This document shows positions 21,866-32,892 of a DNA stretch of 64,000 nt, piece by piece. The DNA is taken from NCBI GenBank assembly GCA_030141605.1, contig JAQGDQ010000565.1, positions 55,001 through 119,000 of the forward strand, given 5' to 3'. A model generated the notes under the pieces. It was not told the DNA's origin, did no database searches, and worked only from the letters and a program-made list of their open reading frames with translations. A program made the translations under genes and the position numbers. The stretch's first letter is position 1. Each line of letters begins with the position of its first letter. The DNA is from Tubiluchus corallicola (Eukaryota > Priapulida > Priapulimorpha > Priapulimorphida > Tubiluchidae).

Positions 21866-24800
21866 ATGATGGATCTTGTCAAAGCGTTGATCGCGATGCT
21901 CTGTTTAGGTAAGTTAGGTGAAGTTGTAAGGCATGTCAATAGATTTACTAACATGTCGTCATTTACATACAATCGTCACCTAACATGTGGGTAACGCAAA
22001 ACATCAGTTCAGTAACTTCACTTGTTTCATGTGGACTTAATTATGCATTAGCCAGGGATTAGATTAATTTACTACCAGGATCTTGCTTGGAAACAATAAA
22101 AAAAGACCCCAGTAAGGCTCTAGCTAGCTATTAAAACTGTTACTAGTGCAATAGCATGGGCTGCGAGGCATTTTCAAGTGTACACAAATGCGTTGTCTGG
22201 CACGCTCAACCTTTGACCTTTCCACGATCATCATCAATCGCTTGAACTGCGAAAAGGCTTTTTAGCGGTTAATAGTGCATTAATTATCATTGCAGCTTCA
22301 GCAACCGCACACAACTGCTATCAGTCAGAGTACTTCGAGTTACTCACCACCCGAAATCAAGTAACAGATTACTACATCGGATACGATGCTCTGCCATCAC
22401 TGGAGGCCATCACAGCCTGTGCTTGGTTCAGGACTACAGCTACAACAAATACAATGTCCATCATCTCATATGCCATATCTGATGAGGAGGATAACGAATT
22501 GTGGATGGGTTTGGAAGGATCAACTCTGAGTTGGTATTTTGGGAAGGAGCACGGGTATGGGTCAGCCGGCTTGAAAGTAACTTTAAAACACCTTTTTGCC
22601 CGGCTTGTAAAGTCCGCGGTGTACCTTTCATCTGCCAGGCCATTTGCCCATCCATCCATCCATCCATCCATCCATCCATCCATCCATCCATCCATCCATC
22701 CATCCATTAATGCATCCATCCGTCTGTCTATCAGTCTAGGTGTTCTTTTCCCGTTTCCCTAGCTTAAACTCAAAGTCAACATTAATGTCTTTCTCTCTCA
22801 GAGTACGTACATCTCAGTGTGCCTCTGTCGTTTGTGTATCAGCTGATACTCTGATGATGGCGACGATGGTGATTATGACGACGATGATCATGACGATTAT
22901 AATAGTGACAACGCTGACCGTGTTCATGACAACGACAATGACAATAGTAATGATGCTAGTGGTGGTGGTGATGGTGATGATGATGCTGCTGATGATGATG
23001 ATCATGATGGTGATGATGATAGTCCACACTATGTTATGCTGTAAAATTATTAAGGGTTTGAATAGATCACTACTCCGGAGAGTCCACTACATTGGATATT
23101 GAGCCAATTGATGATTGAGCTGGCTGTGTTTTATTCTAGTACATCGCAAAGCGTATCAGTTCGCGACGGCAGGTGGCACTACATATGCGGAACTTGGCAG
23201 AATCGCAGAGGACAGTGGGCTATTTATGCGGACGGAAGTGAAGTCGGAAGTGGAACTGGAGCTCTTGATTACTCTTCCACTATTAGAGTATGGCTTCTAT
23301 TATATGCTTGTTTGATGACAGTTAATGAGATTGCCAGAAACAACATCAGTAAGATTAACATTAAACATTGGAGCACTAAAGTCAGAATCAGAAGACTAAG
23401 ATGGGTAGGACATTTAATGAGATTAGCAGAAACAACATCAGTAAGATTAGCATTAAACATTGGAACACTAAAATCAGAATCAGCAGACTAAGATGAGTAG
23501 GACATTTAATGAGATTAGCAGAAACAACATCAGTAAGATTAGCATTAAACATTGGAGCACTTAAATCAGAAGACTAAGATGGGTAGGCATTTAATGAGGT
23601 TGCCAGAAACAACACCAGTAAGATTAGCATTAAACATTGGAGCACTAAAATCAGAATCAGAAGACTAAGATGGGTGGGACATTTAATGAGATTGTCAGAA
23701 ACAACACCAGTAAGATTAACATTAAACATTGGAGCACTAAAGTCAGAATCAGAAGACTAAGATGGGTAGGCATTTAATGAGGTTGCCAGAAACAACACCA
23801 GTAAGATTAGCATTAAATATTGTAGCACTAAAGTCAGAATCAGAAGACTAAGATGGGTAGGACATTTAATGAGATTGCAGAAACAACACCAGTAAGATTA
23901 GCATTAAACATTGGAGCACTAAAGTCAGAATCAGAAGACTAAGATGGGTAGGACATTTAATGAGATTACCAGAAACAACACCAGTAAGATTAGCATTAAA
24001 CATTGGAGCACTAAAGTCAGAATCAGAAGACTAAGATGGGTAGGACATTTAATGAGATTGCAGAAACAACACCAGTAAGATTAGCATTAAACATTGGAGC
24101 ACTAAAATTAGAAGACTAAGATGGGTAGGACATTTAACGAGATCACCGGAAACAACATCAGTAAGATTAGCACTAATCGAGGCACTGAAACTTACTAAAC
24201 GACCTCCAAGCAAAACCAAAAACAACTTGGATATTTAGAATTACAACAGCTGAAACCAAACTTAACAATAGCTTCACAGGAATTGAAAATTTTAGCTGCA
24301 GGCAGGAAGTGGTGGAGTGCTCTAATAAAGGATAGAGGCTCTATGTCTACAATAGAGGTTTAAAGCAGCAGAAAAAGAAGTGTTAAATATAACAAACGAT
24401 TTTAATGCACTAAATACGTTTCTTGTTGCAGTGTAATCAAGGCTGTTAGGTTACGAGCCAGAAAAACTTGTTGTTTTTCTTGTCATCAATTATATATAAA
24501 CTATTTATTTTAAGTGGATTGACATACAGTAATATTACTGATCGGAGTTTTTTCACTGCGTAACAAATACGTTTTAGTTGAGAACAGATGTGTATACAAG
24601 TGGTTATTAAAAATGTAGTTACATAGATAGTTAGTTCAAAAACACAAGTAATTCATTCGTTAAAACTTAAAATTGAAATATACGAAGCCCACAGAGTACA
24701 GAAGTGATACCAGAAACAATTAACAATGTACATCATCCTATAACTTATACAAAGGCATGATTTTTCAATAACTGGTGTTTAATTTAAAAGTCCAAAATTC

Positions 24801-26899
24801 GAAATCTTGTCATCTGAAAGTAGGAATTAGACCTTGAACTACAGTAGGTGTTTTTCTATTAAAGCCGTAGCCTCTCCCGGACATCTGTGGGTACAGGTGA
24901 CAATTTTTGGTTGAGTTTTCCGTCTCGCGGTCTTTCGTAGGCCTAACAAAGACAAGTTCACGCATGCCACATCAGTCTTAACAATGCCATTAAATCTTTT
25001 TCCAGCAAACATTTGGTCAAGCGCAGTGGCGGCTCGTAGCTAAAATTACTGGGGGTGCTACTTCAGAAAATTGTTAGCCTTTGTTTTAATACTGGGTAAA
25101 TCGAAACAAACATAAAATTAGGCAATTTTAGTGCTAAACAAAAAATATTGTTTGCTTACTAATATTCTAAACTATCTTAATTGATTCATTCACGGGTAAA
25201 CACGTGACAACTGACAACAAGCTGTGGCGCATGCGCACAACAGCCAAACACTGTGTTGCTGGAGCCCACTGTGCTGGGCTGTGAAGCAAGCAGTACTACC
25301 CTCACGTGCTCTGGTTCCGTGCAAGTATAAAGAAAGAACTAAAGAAAAAAGACTTATTATATTGAATATTATCCATAATATTGAGTGAAAATGGGGGTGC
25401 TGCAGTTCCACAGCCACTGCAGTCAAGCGTTTTCATTCGATACAAACATCAGTTAACGTGCTGACCAAAAAATTCTTTTTTCCGAAATACAATTTTTAAA
25501 ATTCGGTTTTATTTGCATTGAGTAGAAGAGAGTTCAATGCATGATTAAAGGTATGACTAGGAATTGATATGAAAAATCATACAGACAACATTGAAGTTAA
25601 TTAATGATAACTTATATTGTTAGAGCGTTTAACAGGTGGCAGCACTGTGCCAGAAACTGAAAACTAAATCAAAACCAAAGAAGGTCTTTGCACCCACTAC
25701 AACTTCATTTTACTGCTTGGCTAAGTGCAACCGCGCTGTGAAGCCAGTACATCTAATAAAAGTTATTCTGCATAATTTTTCAGTTATTCTGACTCCATTT
25801 AGTGCTGTTCCGATAGATCGGTTGCCGATTTTGAGAAAAATAAAATATCGGCATCGATTTCGAGGAGAATAAAAAATCAGCATCGGTTTGGCATCGATTT
25901 CGAGGAAAACAAAAAATCGGTATCAGTTCGGTATCGGTCTCGGGAAAAATAAAAAATTGGTTTTGGCTCAGTATTGATTTCGAAGAAAATAAAAAATCGG
26001 TATCAGTTTGGTATCGCTCTCGAGGAAAATAAAATATCCGTATCAATTTGGTATCGGTCTCGAGGAAAATAAAAAATCGGTATCAGTTTGGTATCGGTCT
26101 CGAGGAAAATAAAATATCGGTATCAGTTTGGTATCGGTCTCGAGGAAAATAAAAAATCGGTATCAGTTTGGTATCGGTCTCGAGGAAAATAAAATATCGG
26201 TATCAGTTTGGTATCGGGCTCGAGGAAAATAAAAAAATAGGTATCAGTTTGGTATCGGTCTCGAGGAAAATAAAATATCGGTATCAGTTTGGTATCGGTC
26301 TCGGGGAAAATAAAAATCGGTATCAGTTTGGTATCGGTCTCGAGGAAAATAAAATATCGGTATCAGTTTGGTATCAGTCTCGAGGAAAATAAAAATCGGT
26401 ATCAGTTCGGTATCGGTCTCGAGGAAAATAAAAAAATCGGTATCGTTTTCTTCATGTTTGGAACAATACTGATTCTGTTGGGCACCAAAATGCCACTCCT
26501 GTAATCCCATTTACAGACAGAGGAGAAAACGGACGTTTAGATACGATCAATTCAACCGATGTTTCACTTCCGCTTAGCCTCACAACTGCATTGCGTTTTA
26601 TTCAATTCGTTTTTTAGGGCGGAGGAGTTCTTGTCATTGGTCAAGATCAAGACAGTTTGGGAGGCGATTTCGACTCAGAGCAGAGCTTTGTTGGAGGTCT
26701 CACTGATGTGAACATCTTGAATAGAGTCATTTCTCCCTACGAACTCGGTGTTCTGTCGACAGGCTGCGCTGTTGATCAAGGATACGTGTTCAGATGGGAT
26801 GACGTCAGAGGAGGTCTGCGTGGAAATATACAGGTGCTGCCATCTGGCCAGCGTTTTCCCAGATGTAACCGACCCAACGGCAATCCGACTAACGTTTAA
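21866..26899 (+). CDS. secreted pentraxin (four exons)
   Basis: Exons are 21866-21908, 22296-22554, 23140-23287 and 26618-26899. Phases 1, 2, 0 match at every junction, giving 243 residues. Pentraxins are secreted, calcium-dependent ring-forming lectins of the CRP/SAP type that bind microbial or damaged-cell surfaces. Features: signal peptide at 1-17; C56 in TACAWF and C117 in WHYICGTW at the places of the family's single disulfide; the signature region [10 protein letters not shown] followed by AIYADG; the calcium-site loop GQDQDSLGG (158-166); and [11 protein letters not shown] then SPYEL. Length agrees with short pentraxins (about 200-230). The donors of exons 2 and 3 both read GTATGG. The third intron (3.3 kb) is filled with tandem repeats and a hAT-like MITE. 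Exon 1 also exists as two orphan copies beside the POMK genes. A further 3' exon cannot be excluded, but the protein ends where the family usually ends. Confidence 0.88.
21965..22285 (+). repeat. rep-2 MITE-like repeat, copy 1 (pentraxin intron 1)
   Basis: Shared with 27605-28005, 29890-30305 (minus) and 46275-46625. Landmarks are CAAAACATCAGTTCAGT, TAATTATGCATTAG, TTCTAGCTAGCTGTTAAAAC-like text and GCGAAAAGGC at the end. It fills most of intron 1. Confidence 0.7.
22646..22720. repeat. (CATC)n microsatellite
   Basis: About 16 CATC units in pentraxin intron 2, running into CCATTAATGCATCC. It produces HPSI and MDGW open frames that are artefacts. Confidence 0.95.
22850..23025. repeat. imperfect GAT/GAC tract
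   Basis: Degenerate GATGATGATG/GACGA repeats in pentraxin intron 2. Confidence 0.85.
23310..24200 (+). repeat. 92-bp tandem array made from a LINE ORF end
   Basis: About nine units of roughly 92 bases with AACAACACCAGTAAGATTAG and CAGAAGACTAAGATGGGTAG. One frame reads [14 protein letters not shown], then an [10 protein letters not shown]-type string. This is the C-terminus of the craniofacial-development/RTE-type LINE polymerase, which usually ends in RRLRWLGHV. The last unit continues into a unique tail ([12 protein letters not shown]), so the array grew from the 3' part of a LINE ORF. Confidence 0.75.
24200..25015. other. pentraxin intron 3, middle part
   Basis: 24200-24370 is the remaining LINE 3' end (SKTKNNLDI then stop). 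From 24370 to 25015 nothing is recognised. Confidence 0.5.
25024..25421. mobile_element. hAT-like MITE with 8-bp target-site duplication
   Basis: Starts CAGTGGCGGCTCG and ends GCCACTGCA. It is flanked on both sides by GTCAAGCG (25016-25023 and 25422-25429). An 8-bp duplication and CAGTGGCGG ends are typical of hAT elements. The longer relative at 43280-44223 shares both ends and the GAACCAGAGCACGT-type interior. No transposase. Confidence 0.8.
25430..25795. other. pentraxin intron 3, spacer
   Basis: Nothing recognised. Confidence 0.5.
25798..26445 (+). repeat. 40-bp minisatellite in pentraxin intron 3
   Basis: Unit GTATCGGTCTCGAGGAAAAT AAAATATCGGTATCAGTTTG, about 15 copies. Alternating AAAATATC and AAAAAATC units suggest an 80-bp dimer in part. 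The left end starts with the same non-repeated AGTGCTGTTCCGATAGA text found at 13400. Confidence 0.92.
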
Positions 26900-27315
26900 A
26901 GGAAAGCCGGACGATTGTTTAGATCAATCTCATTTTAATTTACTGTCCAGAATATACATTTTCTTCCTATAAAAGTTAGCAATTGTTTCTTATATTTCAG
27001 TAGTTAGCTTAGAAAGATAATTAACGGCACCCGAATACAGATATGGCTTACGTCAGAAACTAAGCACAGTTTGTGCAATGACAGGCGTCTTCCCTTGCGC
27101 GTCAAACACGTTTGCAGTACTGTTTAAATGCATGATGTCTCGAAAAATGGGGTTTGCGTCATATGACGTCAGAAACTAACACTGCAATTCATGATCATGG
27201 TTATCACAGACCGCCTTCTGTTTGTCGGCCACACGAAGGTGACAAAAAGGCGCCGTTGCCAATCTTAGTAGATTCACTGAGCCGCGCGTAGCTTTGAAAG
27301 TTTTCTAAAAAGTTA
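26900..27315 (+). repeat. rep-3, copy 1
   Basis: Matches 41795-42235 in reverse complement: CCGGACGATTGTTTAGA, TACTGTCCAGAATATACATT, TCATATGACGTCAGAAACTA and GACAAAAAGGCGCCGTTGC. It begins directly after the pentraxin stop codon, so the gene's 3' UTR may be made of it. Confidence 0.75.
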
Positions 27316-27600
27316 GAGGAACTAAGTGCTTAAATTAGTTTCTTTTGTTACGGAAAAACTTGGAACTGAAATTATTTGTTTTTCTTGCTAGATAGCTAGG
27401 AACTGAAAATGGAAATAGTTCCTTTTCTAAAAAGTTTGAGGAACTAGGGGCTTAAATTAGTCTCTTTGTCACAGAAGAACGTGGAATTGCAATTAGTTTT
27501 TTTCCCTACCAAAGAGCTAGGAATTTGAACTGGTTTCTAAAAGTGAGAACATTTTACACACACAGTGGCAACAGACGGTACTTTGCATTGGGGGTAATTA
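27315..27600. other. no gene recognised
   Basis: Two diverged copies of a short block (TTTTCTAAAAAGTT-GAGGAACTA at 27301 and 27431). Nothing else. Confidence 0.5.
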
Positions 27601-27604
27601 TACT

Positions 27605-28005
27605 GATGAAATGATAAGACAGTAGTTTCGTTGTGCGCACGCGTAGTTGCTGTAGGTCAAAGGTTAAGTGTACCACAGCAACGCGTCTTAACTACAACCT
27701 ACACGTGACGTGTGGGTAACGCAAAACATCAGTTCAGTGCCTTCAGTTGTTTTACGTGAACTTTACTTAATTATGCATTAGTCTGCTCATTGAGTGATTT
27801 ACTACCAGAATCTTGCTTGGGAACAAGAAAAATGAACTAGGTAAGGTTCTAGCTAGCTGTTAAAACTGTTACTATTACAATAGTATGCGCTGAGAAGCAT
27901 TGTCAAGTGTACACAAATGTGTTGTCTGGTTCACTTAACCTTTGATCTTTTCACATCATCATCAACCACTGGAACTGTGAAAAGGCTTATAGACAAGCTT
28001 ATTAT
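27605..28005 (+). repeat. rep-2, copy 2
   Basis: Second copy of the repeat in pentraxin intron 1. The right end reads GGAACTGTGAAAAGGCTTAT. Confidence 0.75.
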
Positions 28006-28009
28006 TTAC

Positions 28010-28385
28010 ATAAATCCGGCATGTAGCACCTCTTGAATTGATTGAAATTAGTATAGATGGCGCTTTGTTTTCACGTGTTTAACACGTGTTTAACGAATAT
28101 GACTTCAATATAGGCAGGCAGTTGATGTAGTTTTTTTTTATTTATTTAAAGTTTTGTAGATTACAAATAAATTTTAAAATTTCAGACTGTTTTCAAATTT
28201 ACACGTTATTACATGTTTTGATTAGTTGAGAATTTACTGTTGACGAAAAATCAAGCCATCGATTACGCATGCGCCATTCGTGCCTAGTTTTTCCAAAAAA
28301 TCTTCTGTAAATGAAGGGAACCGGAAGTTCTCTATCATCTTACACTGTTAAAGGAGAAGAAAAGAGGCACCTGAAGTAGGTTTCA
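28010..28385. other. no gene recognised
   Basis: AT-rich, nothing assigned. Confidence 0.5.
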
Positions 28386-29465
28386 AAAAAATTGCCTTAA
28401 CAATTACCCCAGCAGCCGATCTGCGCTTTTTCCTGTCAATAGATGGCAGCACGTGCTTTATTACATAAACTTGGTTGAAGAAGATTCCGTCAAATTCAGT
28501 TTGCAAAAAAATAATGGCTAAGCTATCGTTCACAAAATAGTAAACTTATTTTGTCTACATTATATTATATTACTTTATAGCATTTTTATGCATATATGGC
28601 CCTCGCGTTAAAAGGAATTTTTGTTCGTTTTCATTTTAAATCTCCCTCAATACTGTTCCAACCGGGCCATGACATGACGTCATATACGCACAACGTAAAT
28701 CAGGGGAAGAAAAGGAAATGTTAAATTATGTACCAAAATACTTTCCATGCAAATCTATATTAGTTGGCATTTCGCTTACCTGCTAGAAAGACTCATGTAA
28801 CTAGGAATCATAAATTAAAATATTCATGCAAATTGGTAAAATGTCACTAACTCACCTCCAGGGTGCACCACTTGTTATCCAAAAAACGTATTTTTAATCT
28901 TATTGAGAAGATACGATAATTTAAAATTTTATTTAATTAATAACATGCGCGCTACGAATGCTCTGATTAGTTTTTCAATCTCGATGATTATTTTTACTCG
29001 ATGTTTTCTAAACTTGTTTCAAAAGACTTATCGTCAAAATGGCAGCATCTAACGGTCATCGAGGGAGTTTAAATTTACAAGTTTTATACAGCGTTACTGC
29101 CGACGCAAGCCCTGTATGCAAAAAGCCAGTACGTAAGTAGTATAACGTTTCAAGACGAATTTTTTAACCTTTATGTAAGTGGAGAGCTTTTTGTGCTTTA
29201 ATGCTGTGAAAATTCTTGCCATGGTTTGCATTTTCGTAAATATGAATTTAAGTCAGTTTTGCGTTTTTGTACAGTAGTTGCAGTTGCAGACCAGTTACTA
29301 AACAAAATAACTTTGCTAGTTTGTGAACGATAGCTTAGCCATTATTTTTTTTGCAAACTAAATGGACGAAATCCTTTTTAACCAAGTTTATGTATTAAAG
29401 CACGTGCTGCCATCTATCGACAGGAAAAAGCACAAATCGGCTGCTGGGGTTATTGGTTCAACTTT
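28385..29465. mobile_element. composite with about 140-bp inverted arms around rep-1
   Basis: 28395-28538 and 29320-29460 are inverted copies; both contain CACGTGCTGCCATCTAT and CGATAGCTTAGCCATTAT or their complements. Read outward, both arms keep the peptide FNQVYV-KHVLPSIDRKK followed by SAAGVI, and many differences fall at third codon positions. The middle is rep-1 (28545-29170). I do not recognise the peptide. Confidence 0.6.
28545..29170 (-). repeat. rep-1, copy 3
   Basis: Inverted copy with TCACCTCCAGGGTGCACC at 28853-28870 and TGACGTCAT near 28675. It extends further right than copy 2, through AAACGTTTCAAGACGAATTT-type text also present (inverted) in copies 4 and 5. Confidence 0.78.
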
Positions 29466-29885
29466 TGAATGCATTTTATACACAGCAAACGAAGCGTGGG
29501 ATTACCGTTCAGCAGGGGGGCCGAGTGTTCACAGTGTGTACCTGGTTACAAAGTTATGCACTGCTGATCCTGCTTGGAAAATGGGTGAGGGATCTGGAAA
29601 ACTGCTTCAGGTTGATTCTGCTGCCAGCCATTTCTCCCAGTGATACAAGACGTGTACGCATTTGTGCAAAACAAAAACACCACTGCCGATACAAGCGACT
29701 GGTCTTACAAATTAGATTCCGGTCCAGCCTCATTCAACTAGGGAGATTCTTAACAACACAGATTTCACAACACAGACGATATCTTATTTTATGGGGGCGA
29801 GCATTCTCTAACAGAAAGCAAATTCAAATCGAATCGAATTCAGTTTAAAACTTATAAAAGGCATTTGTCTCACAAAGATAATGTA
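29465..29885. other. no gene recognised
   Basis: Open frames of 93 and 131 codons cover part of this stretch on the plus strand, but neither shows a known motif or a conserved copy beyond the inverted arm. Confidence 0.45.
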
Positions 29886-29889
29886 AGTA

Positions 29890-30305
29890 AGCCTTTTCAC
29901 AGTTCCAACGATTGATGATGATCGTGAAAATGTCAAGGGTTATGCTCACAAGACAACGCATTTGTGTACACTTGACAGCGCCTCGCAGTAGGTGCTGTTG
30001 TAATAGTAACAGTTTTAACGGCTAGCTAGAACCTTACATAGTTCTTTTTTTCTTGTTCCCAAGCAACATCCTGCTAGTAAGTCAATCTACGGATAGACTT
30101 AATGCATTGTTAAGTAAAAACCACGTAAAAAAACTGAAGTTACTGAGCGGATGCGGCAGACGGCACTGAACTGATGTTTTGCGGAACCCACATGTCACGG
30201 AACGATTGTAGTTAAGATGTGTTGCTGTAGTACACTTAACCTTTGATCTACAGCAACTGCGCGTGCGCGCAACGAAACTGTGAAAAGGTTTATTAGTTGA
30301 TTTTG
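29890..30305 (-). mobile_element. rep-2, copy 3, with terminal inverted repeats
   Basis: Left end CCTTTTCACAGTTCC (29895), right end GAAACTGTGAAAAGG (30274-30288), which are inverted repeats of each other. This copy shows the family is a MITE of about 400 bp. Interior is the reverse complement of 27605-28005. Confidence 0.72.
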
Positions 30306-30499
30306 TCATGCAATAAAAATTCTAATAATTTCTTTAAAAACTGCGAACAGAAATCTGCTGACTGTATGCTGTTTCAAACCTTTGAATGCGACTGTACATC
30401 CCTACTATACATTGAAACTTGAAATGAATCAACTCACACCTGTATACTCTATTCTCTGTACACCTGTCGTTCTCATTTTCGTACATACCTTGTCACAGT

Positions 30500-31125
30500 G
30501 TACGTGTAGTTGTGGTTTTCGAACTATATCTTACTGACGTATCAAAACAGGCTATACATTTATGGAACTTACTACCCAGTGAAATAAAACAAATAGAATC
30601 TCTCCACCACTTTAAAAAGAAATTAAAAGAATATCAATATAACAGGTTTCAACTTCCACATTGTGCATCTGATACTAATTACACAGACTCCAGACTCCAC
30701 TTTCATCTACCCCCGCCCCTGATATCGATTAAAAATGAAATTTTTTTTAAAAAAATTATGTAATGTAATACGTGTTATGTTAGTTTTGTAATGTCAAATG
30801 TATAAATAGTGTAAATGTAATGAGTGAAATTTATGTAATGTAAAGCATGTTTCTGTTGTGTCATGTCAAATGTATATATAGTGTAAAATACGTCATGTAA
30901 AATTTAATGTACTTTCGTAAAATTGTTTTGTAAAAATATTTTAATATGGTGTTTGTAAATATGTTCATTTATTGTATATAGTTTTGCACTTTAGTTTTTT
31001 TAGTATGCACTGGACGCATTTGTCTTGAACAGTGTGGTTATTTTAACATTACGCCGAGGCTTACTCAATTTTATTATAATGAGTGAACCATTTTTTATGA
31101 CAAATAAAGAATTAATATAAAAAAT
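30500..31125 (+). pseudogene. LINE 3' end fragment
   Basis: The frame from 30539 reads SKQAIHLWNLLPSEIKQI then HHFKKKLKEY, the typical C-terminal end of CR1/RTE-like LINE polymerases (WN-LP-x-I then FK-x2-L). The ATG-started open frame at 30512-30763 covers it. AT-rich 3' UTR-like sequence follows, with two loosely repeated copies (ATGTCAAATGTATA at 30790 and 30865) and AATAAAGAATTAATATAAA near 31103. Confidence 0.65.
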
Positions 31126-31229
31126 GTGATGTTTAACTAAGGCCACTAAAATGGTAAGTAGCCAGAAATGACTCTTACTAGTAGCCAGAAATACTTTTAC
31201 TACTGCCTCTTTCGAGCTACAAACTGCTG

Positions 31230-32105
31230 CATGGTTGATTCATCCGAGAACAAGGCTTTGTTCCAATCCTGGATGGTCCAATGGTTGATTCATCCGAGAA
31301 CAAGACTTTGTTCCAATCCTGGATGGTCCAATCTCAATGTCGTTTTGCAAAGTGTTTCATTACTGGGGTTAGGCGTGGCTTACGGGCAGGCTTTCTGGAT
31401 TTAAGGCCAAACTCCTTGCTCAAACGCCTAGAAACTGTACTGGCACTCAATTCCAAGCCTGTCAAGCGCATCTGAGCCCGAATCTTCTTGCTGGAGCTCA
31501 TACGCGAGCGTACCACCATGCGTCTCATGATGTGGTCGTCTCTTTGGGTAGAGTCTTCCGCGGACGTCCTGAGCGTACCACCATGCGTCTCATGATGTGG
31601 TCGTCTCTTTGGGTAGAGTCTTCCGCGGACGTCCTGAGCGTACCACCATGCGTCTCATGATGTGGTCGTCTCTTTGGGTAGTCTTCCGCGGACGTCCTGA
31701 GCGTACCACCATGCGTCTCATGATGTGGTCGTCTCTTTGGGTAGTCTTCCGCGGACGTCCTGAGCGTACCACCATGCGTCTCATGATGTGGTCGTCTCTT
31801 TGGGTAGTCTTCCGCGGACGTCCAGAGCGTACCACCATGCGTCTCATGATGTGGTCGTCTCTTTGGGTAGTCTTCCGCGGACGTCCTGAGCGTACCACCA
31901 TGCGTCTCACGATGTGGTCATCTCTTTGGGTAGTCTTCCGCGGACGTCCAGACCGTTGCCTATCGCTGTAAGTGCCATCAGTCTCGAATTTGACGATAGC
32001 TTGGTGCACGGTTGTCTTGGAAAACCGTAATCTAGCACTTATCGCCCTTTCAGTATTCCTTCTTGATGCAAAGTCACGATTTGAACCCTCTTGAGTCTCA
32101 CTCAA
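31230..32105 (-). pseudogene. Tc1-like transposase, N-terminal part with amplified GRPR linker
   Basis: Minus strand from 32105: a first helix-turn-helix (RNTERAISARLRFSKTTVHQ), then GRPRKTTQRDDHIVRRMVVR repeated. A second helix-turn-helix follows with LSASTVSRRLSKEFGL, KSRKPARKPRLT and the start of the catalytic domain, WNKVLFSDES (first Asp). After that the gene is cut; the SDES segment itself is duplicated (31237-31290 and 31291-31340). Normal Tc1 transposases have one GRPR (AT-hook-like) linker between the two DNA-binding helices. Here seven DNA units are present. The two repeat units nearest the C-terminus are 65 bp, so the frame shifts there. Not functional as it stands. Confidence 0.8.
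31500..31990. repeat. 63/65-bp tandem array inside the Tc1-like gene
   Basis: The landmark CGGACGTCC starts at 31561, 31626, 31689, 31752, 31815, 31878 and 31941. The spacing is 65, then 63 five times, so five units stay in frame. Units differ by only a few bases, so the expansion is young. Confidence 0.92.
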
Positions 32106-32109
32106 TGAC

Positions 32110-32890
32110 GATTTTTGCCCATTTTTGGATCACAAGAAAAATACAAAAACGGCCGATCTATATGGATAGCGGCAAGCAAATGAGTCACTCATACTCACTA
32201 GACGTACTGTTTCAAACCACTAGATTTTAAATGCGAAATACTAAATCTGCCTACGGTCGTTTTACTCAACTCATTTGCTTAATTGCTAATTACTACTGTT
32301 TCTTAATTATTATTATTTTTCGCTAAATGTTTGCAGTTACTATTTTCTTCTTGTTTTTCGATTTTTGTACTTCGCAGAATAAATTTATTTCATGTTTATC
32401 AAAGCCGTACTGTCGTTTCCGTTAATATAGGTTAGTTTAAACATAATTTATTTAGGATTAGATCAGACAGTTTGTACAACATGATTTAAGATCCTCACCA
32501 CAACAGACTTTATACACTATTTACAAGAACATTTACAGTAAGAATAGACTATACTTAGTTTTTAGTATACTTTAGTATACTAAAGTTTTACTACAATGAT
32601 ACAGTTAATATAGGTTTGGGCGCATCCACAAACCTTTTAACGTTAAAGAACGTGTGTAGTTGAAGTGGTGGTTTAAATGAATCCATTATTTTAGGTTCGA
32701 ATTAAATTCAATAAAAAACGCGTTCGAATCGAATTCGAATTGTTCGTGGTCCATGCTGCCTCCTAGTATCAGTAAAGGAAAGCATAAAGGGTAAAATAAT
32801 GATTTTGATTAAATTATTAAATTACTAATTCAAGATTAAATGCTTGACGATGTAAGATTAGACTACCGTCGTGGATAGAAGCCTAGTTAG
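32110..32890. other. no gene recognised
   Basis: AT-rich. A short direct repeat AGTTTTAGTATACTTTAGTATACTAAAG lies near 32555-32590 and is partly palindromic. Nothing coding. Confidence 0.5.
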
Positions 32891-32892
32891 GT

